DNA of 64,000 nucleotides, taken from NCBI GenBank assembly GCA_943369665.1, contig CALRNX020000001.1:248001-312000 (forward strand). The letters are read 5' to 3'. Each line of letters opens with the position of its first letter. Position 1 is the stretch's first letter. The notes under the pieces are model-generated. The model saw only the letters and a program-made list of their open reading frames with translations, searched no databases and was not told where the DNA came from. Positions 36,243-43,802 of this stretch are shown here, one piece after another. This stretch comes from UKL13-3 sp943369665 (GTDB taxonomy: Bacteria > Bacteroidota > Bacteroidia > UKL13-3). Both the position numbers and the translations under genes were made by a program.

Positions 36243-37721
36243 ATGAACAATATAAAAACAATAGCTCAACTGAAAGCAAGCGGGTACAAACCCAAAACAG
36301 TGAAACAGGAAATGCGCGAGAATTTAATTGCGTTTTTGCGTGGTGGAAAAAATCCGTTTGAAGGAATCCAAGGATATGATGAAACGGTATTGCCACAATT
36401 GCAAACCGCCATCCTGTCGCAACACAATATTATCTTACTGGGATTGCGCGGACAAGCCAAAACCCGTATTGCACGACTTATGCTCAACTTACTGGATGAA
36501 TACATTCCGGTAGTAGAAGGTTCGGAAATAAACGATGATCCCCTTGAACCGCTAAGTAGATACGCAATCGATCTGATTGCAGAGAAGGGAGATGAAACAC
36601 CCATTACCTGGATGCATCGAAATGAACGTTACACCGAAAAATTGGCAACACCCGATGTAAGTGTAGCCGATCTGATCGGTGATGTGGATCCCATTAAAGC
36701 TGCAACTTTAAAGCTTCATTATAACGATGAACGTGTGATCCATTTCGGGCTCATTCCACGAAGCCACCGTTGTATTTTTGTGATCAACGAATTGCCCGAC
36801 TTGCAGGCGCGGATCCAGGTTTCGTTGTTTAATATTTTGCAGGAAGGCGATATGCAGATCCGTGGGTTTAAATTGCGTTTGCCATTGGATGTGCAATTTG
36901 TGTTTACTGCCAACCCCGAAGATTATACCAATCGCGGGAGCATTGTAACACCGCTCAAGGACCGGATCGACAGCCAGATCTTAACACATTACCCAAAAAC
37001 AATTGCTATTTCCAAAACCATCACGCAACAGGAAGCAGCCATTAAACCTGCGCAGAAATCAGCTATTACAGCTCATGACTTGTTGAACACCCTGATTGAG
37101 CAAATAGCGATGGAAGCGCGACAAAGTGAATTGGTGGATCAAAAGAGCGGTGTGTCCGCAAGGTTAACCATCAGTGCAATGGAAAATTTATACAGTGCTG
37201 CCGAACGCAGGTTATTATTGAATGGTGAAACTTCCACGCATTTGCGCATTGCCGACCTGTTTGCTGTATTGCCAAGCATTACCGGTAAAGTGGAATTGGT
37301 ATACGAAGGTGAACTGGAAGGCTCTAACAATGTTGCACAAACATTGATCGGCAAAGCCATTCGGACGTTGTTTAGCCAGCAATTTGCCAATCCAGAAAAA
37401 GTTAAAAAATCAAAGAAACCCAATCCATATGCCGAAGTTATCAATTGGTTTAACGATGGCGAAACATTGAGTATTCTTTCAACCGCATCCAACCAGGATT
37501 ACGAAAAAGAACTGAACAAAGTAACCGGCTTAAAAGAGATTGTGAAAACAACGTTGGGTAAAAATGACAAAGCCGATGAACTCTTAATGATGGAATTTGT
37601 ATTGCACGGATTGGCAGAATTCAGCCAACTTAGCAAACACCCTTTGACCGGTGGTTTTGAATTTAAAGATTTGATGAGTGCCATGTTTAGCATGGAAACG
37701 GGAAGAGCAGACGAAGAATAG
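36243..37721 (+). CDS. MoxR/magnesium-chelatase-like AAA+ ATPase
   Basis: A 492-residue AAA+ ATPase. Walker A is G-L-R-G-Q-A-K-T (about residues 65-72), Walker B is C-I-F-V-I-N-E-L-P-D-L (about 179-189), and sensor 1 is F-T-A-N-P-E-D-Y-T-N. The arginine finger region follows as L-K-D-R-I-D-S-Q-I. This is the ATPase half of a VWA/ATPase pair with the preceding gene. True cobalt or magnesium chelatase activity is unlikely without the large CobN/BchH-like subunit, which is absent here. Cytoplasmic. Confidence 0.85.
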   Translation: MNNIKTIAQLKASGYKPKTVKQEMRENLIAFLRGGKNPFEGIQGYDETVLPQLQTAILSQHNIILLGLRGQAKTRIARLMLNLLDEYIPVVEGSEINDDPLEPLSRYAIDLIAEKGDETPITWMHRNERYTEKLATPDVSVADLIGDVDPIKAATLKLHYNDERVIHFGLIPRSHRCIFVINELPDLQARIQVSLFNILQEGDMQIRGFKLRLPLDVQFVFTANPEDYTNRGSIVTPLKDRIDSQILTHYPKTIAISKTITQQEAAIKPAQKSAITAHDLLNTLIEQIAMEARQSELVDQKSGVSARLTISAMENLYSAAERRLLLNGETSTHLRIADLFAVLPSITGKVELVYEGELEGSNNVAQTLIGKAIRTLFSQQFANPEKVKKSKKPNPYAEVINWFNDGETLSILSTASNQDYEKELNKVTGLKEIVKTTLGKNDKADELLMMEFVLHGLAEFSQLSKHPLTGGFEFKDLMSAMFSMETGRADEE

Positions 37722-37795
37722 TTGTGCTTATCTTTTACTTCATTGATTGATTTACCAACGCTGTTTCCTCTCCTTATATATTGAGGATTATTTTA

Positions 37796-37827
37796 TAAAA
37801 AAGACAGGCTTCGGTCTGTCTTTTTTT
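37796..37827 (+). terminator. rho-independent terminator with C-UUCG-G loop
   Basis: AAAAGACAGGC and GTCTGTCTTTT pair around a TTCG tetraloop, followed by a T-run. It ends the VWA/ATPase unit. Confidence 0.85.
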
Positions 37828-37893
37828 ATGCGCTCTGTTTCCTAGATTCTCTGAGCACTTCTTCCTTCTCCCAAAAAAAATTTCACAAAACAT

Positions 37894-37944
37894 TTTGCGC
37901 AACCGATTAATTGCATATATATTTGCAACCGATCAGTAGCAAAT
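37894..37944 (+). promoter_or_regulatory. promoter and probable operator of the ArsR-type regulator
   Basis: TTTG at 37894-37897 and TATATTTG at 37918-37925 are 20 bases apart, a full Bacteroidota -33/-7 pair. The inverted repeat ATTTGC-N12-GCAAAT (37921-37944) covers the -7 box and the expected start point, and the word GCAACCGAT occurs at both 37899 and 37925. Both suit autorepression by the downstream ArsR-family protein. Confidence 0.6.
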
Positions 37945-37954
37945 TAAATTCAAT

Positions 37955-38269
37955 ATGAGACGAGACGTTTTCCAGGCCATTGCCGACCCCACCCGAAGAG
38001 CCATCATTGCGTTGATAGCTGTACAAGCCATGACACCCAATGCACTTGCAGAGCATTTTGCCACCAGCAGGCAAGCTGTTTCCAAGCATATTAAAATCCT
38101 GACAGAATGCGATGTGGTGAGACAGGAACAATCGGGCAGGGAAATTTATTACCACTTTAATGCGAAAAAAATGAAAGAGATCGATCAATGGATTGAAAAA
38201 TTCAGGGCATTGTGGGAAGACCGCTTTAACCAATTGGATGACGTATTAAACACTTTAAAAACCAAATAA
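37955..38269 (+). CDS. ArsR-family transcriptional regulator
   Basis: A 104-residue winged-helix repressor: D-P-T-R-R-A-I-I (helix 1), then the helix-turn-helix T-P-N-A-L-A-E-H-F-A-T-S-R-Q-A-V-S-K-H-I-K-I-L, then the wing V-V-R-Q-E-Q-S-G-R-E-I-Y-Y. There are no metal-binding cysteines, so it is of the non-metal subgroup that commonly controls a downstream SRPBCC gene. The ATG is 29 bases after the -7 box, and the next gene starts one base after its stop. Confidence 0.9.
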   Translation: MRRDVFQAIADPTRRAIIALIAVQAMTPNALAEHFATSRQAVSKHIKILTECDVVRQEQSGREIYYHFNAKKMKEIDQWIEKFRALWEDRFNQLDDVLNTLKTK

Positions 38270-38270
38270 G

Positions 38271-38762
38271 ATGAACCACAAACTATTAGCCGACTTTTCG
38301 GTAAACAAAGAAAACAATACCATTACGGTAAAAAGAGCATTTGCAGCCCAATGTTCGTTGGTATGGGACGCCTATACCAAAAGTGAGATCCTCGATAAAT
38401 GGTGGGCACCAAAACCCTGGAAAACAGAAACCAAAACAATGGATTTCAGGGAAGGCGGGCATTGGCACTATGCAATGGTGGGACCCGAAGGAGAAAGGCA
38501 TTGGGCATTTGCCCATTATTCAAATGTAGAACCGCAAAAAAGATTCACGGGTCTTGATGGCTTTGCCGACAGTGAAGGCAACCTAAACAAAGATATGCCA
38601 CAATCAAAATGGGAAGTTACGTTTACCGATAAAGGCGAGTTGACACTGGTTGAATTGCATATCACCTACCCTGATCTTGCACAATTGGAAACAACCATTC
38701 AGATGGGTTTCAGAGAAGGATTGCTCTCTGCAATGGAAAACCTGGATGCATTACTTGCCTAA
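38271..38762 (+). CDS. SRPBCC/AHSA1-domain protein
   Basis: A 163-residue START-like ligand-binding protein of the AHSA1 (activator of Hsp90 homologue) group: F-A-A-Q-C-S-L-V-W-D-A-Y-T near the start, W-W-A-P-K-P-W-K-T-E-T, D-F-R-E-G-G-H-W-H-Y and C-terminal helix F-R-E-G-L-L-S-A-M-E-N-L. The group binds hydrophobic small molecules; its exact ligand here is unknown. Coupled to the ArsR regulator, a standard arrangement in which the regulator controls its partner. Confidence 0.88.
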   Translation: MNHKLLADFSVNKENNTITVKRAFAAQCSLVWDAYTKSEILDKWWAPKPWKTETKTMDFREGGHWHYAMVGPEGERHWAFAHYSNVEPQKRFTGLDGFADSEGNLNKDMPQSKWEVTFTDKGELTLVELHITYPDLAQLETTIQMGFREGLLSAMENLDALLA

Positions 38763-38787
38763 AACCAATATCATTCATTAAAAAAGA

Positions 38788-38812
38788 GAACAGCTTTCGG
38801 GCTGTTTTTTTT
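38788..38812 (+). terminator. rho-independent terminator
   Basis: AACAGC pairs with GCTGTT around a short loop, followed by a T-run; ends the ArsR/AHSA1 operon. Confidence 0.8.
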
Positions 38813-38850
38813 ATTCCATAATTTTTATATTCTTGGAAAAACTAAACACA

Positions 38851-39771
38851 ATGAAAAAAACGACTCTGGCGCTTATCGCCTTTTTATGTACAATGTATGC
38901 GTTTGCTCAGGAGGATGCATATCAAGCTTATGTGGACTCCGTTGAACAAGCATTAACCTATGAACATGGTACCATTGAACTCAGAAATGGAGTTGGTAAA
39001 ATTATTGTCCCTACTGGATTTAAATATTTGAATGCGACCCAGGCTGAAAAAGTACTCGTGGATGTGTGGGGAAATCCCAAAAGTGCCGACATGACACTCG
39101 GTTTCATTCTTCCCGAAACACAAGGTGTATTAGGTGATAGCGGCTACGTCTTTAATATTCAGTATGACGAAATCGGGTATGTAAAAGATGATGATGCTGA
39201 TGATATAGATTACAAAGAATTGCTCGAAGAATTGCAAAAAGAAACAGAAGAAGCAAACCCCGAAAGGCAAAAAGAAGGATATGAACCCATTAGTTTAATA
39301 GGCTGGGCATCCGAACCATTTTACGACAGCGAAAAAAAAATATTGCACTGGGCAAAAGAAATTAAGTTCGGAACAAATGAAACCAATACATTAAACTACA
39401 ATGTACGTGTACTGGGTAGAAAAGGCGTATTGGTATTGAACGCAATTGCTACAATGCCTAATTTACCGCTTGTACAAAAAGATGTTCACCACGTGTTGGA
39501 TATCGTTCAATTTAATGACGGTTACAAGTACAGCGAATTTGATGCTTCGATCGATAATGTTGCGGCATGGACCATTGGCGGACTGGTTGCAGGTAAGGTA
39601 CTGGCCAAGGCTGGTTTCTTTGTACTCATCTTAAAATTCTGGAAAATCATTGCATTAGCTGTTGTTGCATTCTTTGGTGCCATATGGAAAAAAATCAGAA
39701 ACAAAAAAGAGGATGAGCCGATTGAAGAAGTTTCAGAACCGGAACAACTTCCGGAAAACACACCTGAATAA
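38851..39771 (+). CDS. DUF2167 membrane protein
   Basis: A 306-residue protein with a signal peptide (M-K-K-T-T-L-A-L, ending A-F-A-Q near residue 20), a DUF2167 body (H-G-T-I-E-L-R-N-G-V-G-K-I, V-D-V-W-G-N-P, G-F-I-L-P-E, the acidic loop V-K-D-D-D-A-D-D-I-D-Y) and a C-terminal double hydrophobic segment (about residues 230-275) followed by an acidic tail E-E-V-S-E-P-E-Q. The ATG at 38851 is chosen over a TTG at 38833 because it directly precedes the signal peptide. The family is envelope-located; function unknown. Confidence 0.85.
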   Translation: MKKTTLALIAFLCTMYAFAQEDAYQAYVDSVEQALTYEHGTIELRNGVGKIIVPTGFKYLNATQAEKVLVDVWGNPKSADMTLGFILPETQGVLGDSGYVFNIQYDEIGYVKDDDADDIDYKELLEELQKETEEANPERQKEGYEPISLIGWASEPFYDSEKKILHWAKEIKFGTNETNTLNYNVRVLGRKGVLVLNAIATMPNLPLVQKDVHHVLDIVQFNDGYKYSEFDASIDNVAAWTIGGLVAGKVLAKAGFFVLILKFWKIIALAVVAFFGAIWKKIRNKKEDEPIEEVSEPEQLPENTPE

Positions 39772-39792
39772 ATTGATCTTTTACGACAAAAT

Positions 39793-39819
39793 AAAAGCAG
39801 CCTCCGGGTTGCTTTTTTT
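39793..39819 (+). terminator. rho-independent terminator
   Basis: AAAAGCAGCC pairs with GGTTGC (one wobble) around TCCG, then a T-run. Confidence 0.8.
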
Positions 39820-39921
39820 ATGGTAATTATAACCTAATATTGACGACCCTCTTCTGTTGCTTCAATTCAATATTCAAACAGGAAGAAGTCCTTTTTTTTC
39901 ACAATTTAGCTTTCGTAAAAT

Positions 39922-40464
39922 ATGATGAATAACGATATCAAACACTTATTGCATTCGGAAAATAAGCAGCTCAAAAAATTGCAGGATATTGTCAAAAAAT
40001 CCATTGAGGATGAAAACCTGATTATTGAAAACCTACTGAACCCTCCAAAGGAAATTTTAACACAAGGACAAAAAGTATCCGATAAAGTTGCACGCTTTGG
40101 AGGCAGTTGGAAATTTATCATCTCGTTCTTTATTGTACTGATCGTATGGATCGTGATAAATTCCGTCACCCTCAGCATTCAACCATTCGACCCCTACCCG
40201 TTTATCTTGATGAACTTAATCCTTTCGTGTATTGCAGCACTGCAAGCCCCCATTATTATGATGAGCCAGAACAGGCAGGAAGAGAAAGACAGAAAACGGA
40301 GTGAAAATGATTACCTCATTAATTTAAAAGCCGAATTGGAGATCAGGTCTCTTCATCAAAAAGTAGATCTGCTGCTGGAAGAACAAATCAAAGTACTATT
40401 TGATAGCCAGGCCAAACAACTGGAAATACTCAACCGCATCGAGCAAAAAATGAATACGTTATAA
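39922..40464 (+). CDS. DUF1003 membrane protein
   Basis: A 180-residue protein with the DUF1003 core: V-A-R-F-G-G-S-W-K-F-I-I (about residue 56), two helices (W-I-V-I-N-S-V-T-L and P-F-I-L-M-N-L-I-L-S), the signature A-A-L-Q-A-P-I-I-M-M-S-Q-N-R-Q and a charged coiled-coil tail with E-I-R-S-L-H-Q-K-V-D. Family function is unknown. TAgcTTTCG lies 7 bases before the ATG but is not a clean promoter box. Confidence 0.88.
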   Translation: MMNNDIKHLLHSENKQLKKLQDIVKKSIEDENLIIENLLNPPKEILTQGQKVSDKVARFGGSWKFIISFFIVLIVWIVINSVTLSIQPFDPYPFILMNLILSCIAALQAPIIMMSQNRQEEKDRKRSENDYLINLKAELEIRSLHQKVDLLLEEQIKVLFDSQAKQLEILNRIEQKMNTL

Positions 40465-40470
40465 CAGCAA

Positions 40471-40503
40471 AAGCCACTCTTTCCGGTTGAAGAAGAGTGG
40501 CTT
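40471..40503. terminator. bidirectional stem-loop between converging genes
   Basis: AAGCCACTCTT and AAGAGTGGCTT form an 11-bp perfect stem. Placed between the DUF1003 gene (plus) and the MFS gene (minus); flanking A/T tracts are short. Confidence 0.65.
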
Positions 40504-40526
40504 TATTGGTAATAATATCGGGCAAA

Positions 40527-41825
40527 TTACCCTGCAGGTAATATTTCCTCCGCGATCAATTCATCGGTCATTGTTACCGGAGCATTTTCTTTGTGTTTTT
40601 GTTTAACCAGTTTACTCACACGATACACCAGGAAAATACACAGGATCATTGTTGATCCCACAATATATCCCAATACGTCATAATATTCCAAAGGACTTGT
40701 TTTGGTAGGTTGCACCACCACCATACCCGCAAGCACTGCAGCTACCCCACCCGCCATTTGCTGTAAGGATGCATTGATGCTCATAAACGCTCCCCTGTCT
40801 TTCATATCAGGGATGGCCGATACCAAAGCGGTTGCCGGTATCATCCGCGACATAATGCCCATAAACATTAACACATTGATGGCAATTATTCCCCATAATG
40901 GGAATACACCCAAATGTGTATAGATAATAACCATGATCACTCCCCAAACAGAGCCGTAAGCAAATATTTTAAACTTATCGATCTTGTCGCTCAGTTTACC
41001 AATTATAGGCATGATAAAAATAGAACCCACCCCCGTGATCATAAAAATTAACGGCAACTGGAGTTGCGAAATCTGAACATTGTTTACCAAAAAAGCACTC
41101 CCGAAAGGCATCAACATAAATCCTCCTGTTGAGAGCAATGCCGTTGCCAAAAAGGCAATGCGGTAATGCCTGTTTCGCACCGTATGCCATAAATGTTGGA
41201 ATACATTTTTATCTCCCTGCAAAGCCAAATGCTCGGCAACAGGTTTGAGTTTTACCACCACCAATATTCCCAGTAATATGGAGAAGGCTACAATCATTAA
41301 AAAGGGTGCATGCCAATCCCATTGAGTGGCTAAATACAACCCAATCGGAATACCCAAAACCTGGCTTCCGGCAAACGCCATTTGAATGGTTCCCATTACA
41401 CGGCCTCGTTGTTGGATGCTAAACAAGTCGGTAACAATAGCCATCGAGATGGATCCGATTACACCGCCAAACAACCCGGTAATAATACGGGCCGCTAAAA
41501 GTTGTTCGTAGGTTTGCGCCAAACCGCAAAAAAGTGTTCCGGCCAAAAAGCCCGTGTAAAAGAATAACAGGATTTTTTTGCGATCATATTTATCGGCAAA
41601 CCCCGCTGTTAAAATTCCGGAGAGGGCCGCACTAAAAGCATAACCCGAAACCACTGCACCAAATTGTGCCGGTTTGATCTCCAATGATTTCATTAAGATA
41701 TCGCTCAGTGGCGAAAGCACCATAAAATCCAGGATTACGGTGAACTGAAGCAAAGCCAATATGGCAATGACTAATTTTTGATAAGGTGTAAAAGGGATCG
41801 CCTCTTGTTTATGATTTTGTTGCAT
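40527..41825 (-). CDS. MFS transporter, drug-efflux type (paralogue 2)
   Basis: A 432-residue 12-helix major facilitator, same branch as the gene at 11139: F-T-V-I-L-D-F-M-V-L-S-P-L in helix 1, Y-A-F-S-A-A-L-S-G, the loop D-K-Y-D-R-K-K-I and A-R-I-I-T-G-L-F-G-G-V-I-G-S in helix 4. The ATG at 41825 is preferred to one 30 bases upstream, which would overlap the preceding gene. It is the last gene of a TetR/small protein/MFS operon, 4 bases after the small gene's stop. Export of a lipophilic toxin or antibiotic under TetR control is the obvious reading. Confidence 0.88.
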   Translation of the reverse strand: MQQNHKQEAIPFTPYQKLVIAILALLQFTVILDFMVLSPLSDILMKSLEIKPAQFGAVVSGYAFSAALSGILTAGFADKYDRKKILLFFYTGFLAGTLFCGLAQTYEQLLAARIITGLFGGVIGSISMAIVTDLFSIQQRGRVMGTIQMAFAGSQVLGIPIGLYLATQWDWHAPFLMIVAFSILLGILVVVKLKPVAEHLALQGDKNVFQHLWHTVRNRHYRIAFLATALLSTGGFMLMPFGSAFLVNNVQISQLQLPLIFMITGVGSIFIMPIIGKLSDKIDKFKIFAYGSVWGVIMVIIYTHLGVFPLWGIIAINVLMFMGIMSRMIPATALVSAIPDMKDRGAFMSINASLQQMAGGVAAVLAGMVVVQPTKTSPLEYYDVLGYIVGSTMILCIFLVYRVSKLVKQKHKENAPVTMTDELIAEEILPAG

Positions 41826-41829
41826 GTGT

Positions 41830-42048
41830 TTAATTGTTGAGTTCGCTGCATTCATAGCCTTCGTTTGTAATGATGTTGATCATTTCATTGATGGATAAGG
41901 TTTGTGTCACAACCCTGAGCACACAATCTGTATCTTCAGTATCCACCGTCCACTGCTCTATCGCATCAATATTTAAGGCATCTTTTATCGCAAGCGTGTC
42001 TTGAGGCGTTTTAATATTTGTTTTAAATACGAGTATCTGTTGTTCCAT
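41830..42048 (-). CDS. small ferredoxin-fold (HMA-like) protein
   Basis: A 72-residue protein with an alternating strand/helix layout like heavy-metal-associated domains (strand I-L-V-F-K-T-N-I, helix T-L-A-I-K-D-A-L, strand I-E-Q-W-T-V-D, strand C-V-L-R-V-V, helix S-I-N-E-M-I-N-I-I). The metal-binding C-x-x-C is absent, so it may bind something else or serve as a partner. It lies 15 bases after the TetR gene and 4 before the MFS gene. The family is common next to efflux genes in Bacteroidota; role unknown. Confidence 0.65.
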   Translation of the reverse strand: MEQQILVFKTNIKTPQDTLAIKDALNIDAIEQWTVDTEDTDCVLRVVTQTLSINEMINIITNEGYECSELNN

Positions 42049-42063
42049 AATGATTTGGTGTTT

Positions 42064-42654
42064 TTATGGTTTTAAAGCTTTGATTACAAGTTCAAATGTT
42101 TGCCACATCAGTTTTTCGGAAAACGTAAAAGGCATATTTCCCATGCTCCGGCCTTCTATGTGGAACCGAATAAGATTATTGAGCGGGGCAAATGCCATCG
42201 ACCAATACACTTCAACCGGCATAACCTGAAGCTCCTTATTTTTGATCGCATTCTGCACAAAGGCTTTCATCTTTTCCTTAAAACCAGTATGCACCAATTC
42301 GGCAATTTTTTCGTAGTAGGGTGAGTTGCGCAACAACTCAAACAACTCATAAGAAAGCTTATTGTTAAGCCAATACTCCGATCTGTTTTTCCATTGCATC
42401 CGCAGGCCTTCTTCAAAATGCATGGTCGAATCGAAACCATTTAAAATGGCCGTTTTCATTTTAACCCCTTCTTCGATCCCAATGCTCACAATAAGGTCTT
42501 CTTTATCCTTAAAATAAATATACAATGTTGCCGGTGAAACGCCTGCTGCCTTGGCCAGCTTTTGCATACTAAACCCGTTGAACCCTTCTTTCACGAGGAT
42601 TTCCAACGCCTTTTGCCGCACCAGTTGCTCTTTATGTTCGTCTCTTGTCCGCAT
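42064..42654 (-). CDS. TetR-family transcriptional regulator (MFS operon)
   Basis: A 196-residue repressor: N-terminal TetR domain with A-L-E-I-L-V-K-E-G-F-N-G-F-S-M, then helix-turn-helix K-L-A-K-A-A-G-V-S-P-A-T-L-Y-I-Y-F-K-D-K-E-D-L, then a ligand-binding domain. The ATG at 42654 is preferred to a TTG 12 bases upstream. A TATATTTG box on this strand (42671-42664) ends 9 bases before the ATG and an imperfect palindrome (42674-42691) lies just upstream, consistent with autoregulation. It should control the downstream small protein and MFS exporter. Confidence 0.88.
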   Translation of the reverse strand: MRTRDEHKEQLVRQKALEILVKEGFNGFSMQKLAKAAGVSPATLYIYFKDKEDLIVSIGIEEGVKMKTAILNGFDSTMHFEEGLRMQWKNRSEYWLNNKLSYELFELLRNSPYYEKIAELVHTGFKEKMKAFVQNAIKNKELQVMPVEVYWSMAFAPLNNLIRFHIEGRSMGNMPFTFSEKLMWQTFELVIKALKP

Positions 42655-42663
42655 TTGAAGGCG

Positions 42664-42691
42664 CAAATATAAATGAATGTTTGTTTACTTA
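42664..42691 (-). promoter_or_regulatory. promoter box and candidate TetR operator
   Basis: On the minus strand TATATTTG (42671-42664) lies 9 bases before the TetR ATG. TGAATG-N6-TACTTA (42674-42691, plus-strand reading) is a partial palindrome (transition mismatches in the arms) just upstream of that box, a plausible repressor site. Confidence 0.4.
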
Positions 42692-42720
42692 TGGATTATT
42701 TTTTCATATTTTATAAAAGG

Positions 42721-42728
42721 TATATTTG
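42721..42728 (+). promoter_or_regulatory. -7 promoter box (TATATTTG) 3 bases before an ATG
   Basis: Exact TAnnTTTG match ending 3 bases before the ATG at 42732; transcription would start on or beside the start codon. Confidence 0.5.
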
Positions 42729-42731
42729 AAC

Positions 42732-43376
42732 ATGTTCGAAATTGTACTCTTTCTGTTATTGGAGTTTCTCAAGAGGTTATTGGTAGAAACCAACAGAGAT
42801 TATTCGTTACCGTTTGTATTTACGATTCAAGGTGTTTTGTATGGCTTCTTTTTGTTGTTTCTGTATATCCATTACGATGGTTTTGCCGAACACTACTTAC
42901 ATGAAGAAGGCGCAATTGTGATCACACCCAAAAACGAAAGCAAAAATTTCTTCGAGCAAGGCCTTCCATATGTTTTACAAAGCTTTTCGGGAATGATGCT
43001 TATCATCACATTGCCCCTTTCATTTATCCACACTTTTTTGTTGCTCAAACAAAAACTGCTTATTGGTGAAACCACCTACCGGCAAATTGCAAAATCATTA
43101 GAATGGTTATTTCTATGGTCTCCTTGTATTATTGTGTTAACAGGTTCACTTGTTGCGTTAACCGGAGAAGAATACCTGATGGATGCCTTCTTCACACAAT
43201 CCGGTTTATGCACTGTGTTTGTGTTTTTATACCTCATTGTCTTGCGGTATAAACACTATGTTTCTTTCAAATGGTCTTCCTTTTTGCTGAAGTTGGCTTT
43301 GAGAATCTTTTATGCAGCCATTCTTTTAGGCATTGTTATTTTAATTGCACTCAGCAATGCCGATTTATCTCATTAA
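42732..43376 (+). CDS. multi-pass membrane protein, unknown function
   Basis: A 214-residue integral-membrane protein with about five helices (for example F-V-F-T-I-Q-G-V-L-Y-G-F-F-L-L-F, M-M-L-I-I-T-L-P-L-S-F, L-W-S-P-C-I-I-V-L, C-T-V-F-V-F-L-Y-L-I-V-L, I-F-Y-A-A-I-L-L-G-I). It has no motif I can name. The ATG at 42732 is used; a TTG 6 bases upstream is in frame. The phosphatase gene follows after 6 bases, so the two are likely co-transcribed. Confidence 0.6.
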   Translation: MFEIVLFLLLEFLKRLLVETNRDYSLPFVFTIQGVLYGFFLLFLYIHYDGFAEHYLHEEGAIVITPKNESKNFFEQGLPYVLQSFSGMMLIITLPLSFIHTFLLLKQKLLIGETTYRQIAKSLEWLFLWSPCIIVLTGSLVALTGEEYLMDAFFTQSGLCTVFVFLYLIVLRYKHYVSFKWSSFLLKLALRIFYAAILLGIVILIALSNADLSH

Positions 43377-43382
43377 TATTTT

Positions 43383-43718
43383 ATGAACATACTTTTTGTT
43401 TGCAGCAGAAATCAATGGCGCAGCCCAACAGGAGAAGCGATTTATAAGAATCATCCGTATCTCGTTGCGCGGTCGGCCGGAACGGAACCTTCGGCAAGAG
43501 TTAAACTCACGGCAAAAACGATTCTTTGGGCCGACCTGATCTTTGTTATGGAGAAAAAACACAAACAACGTATGGTTCAAAAATTCCCTGAAGAAACAAG
43601 CGGAAAACAAATCATCATACTCGATATACCTGATGAGTATCAATACATGGATCATGAGTTAATGGAAGACATCAAAACAAAAGTTAATCATTATATTCAT
43701 ACTAATTATATCGCATAA
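43383..43718 (+). CDS. low-molecular-weight phosphotyrosine phosphatase-like protein
   Basis: A short (111-residue) member of the LMW-PTP family: the P-loop C-S-R-N-Q-W-R-S (Cys7, Arg13; C-x5-R) right after the first strand, and a later D-I-P-D-E-Y segment that should hold the catalytic acid. The family is usually 150 residues, so the middle is compact; many Bacteroidota have this short form, annotated as a protein-tyrosine phosphatase. The six-base gap to the membrane gene suggests coupling. Substrate unknown. Confidence 0.8.
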   Translation: MNILFVCSRNQWRSPTGEAIYKNHPYLVARSAGTEPSARVKLTAKTILWADLIFVMEKKHKQRMVQKFPEETSGKQIIILDIPDEYQYMDHELMEDIKTKVNHYIHTNYIA

Positions 43719-43802
43719 GTCAAATCTTAATCCGTTATTCGCATCAATATCCTAAATCGCATCCCGAAACTTCGGGACTAAAACCGTAACTTTTAACTAA
43801 AG

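Noticed and set aside
36243..37721. Magnesium or cobalt chelatase subunit for tetrapyrrole synthesis
   Set aside because: The large chelatase subunit and pathway genes are absent; the ATPase fits the broader MoxR group.
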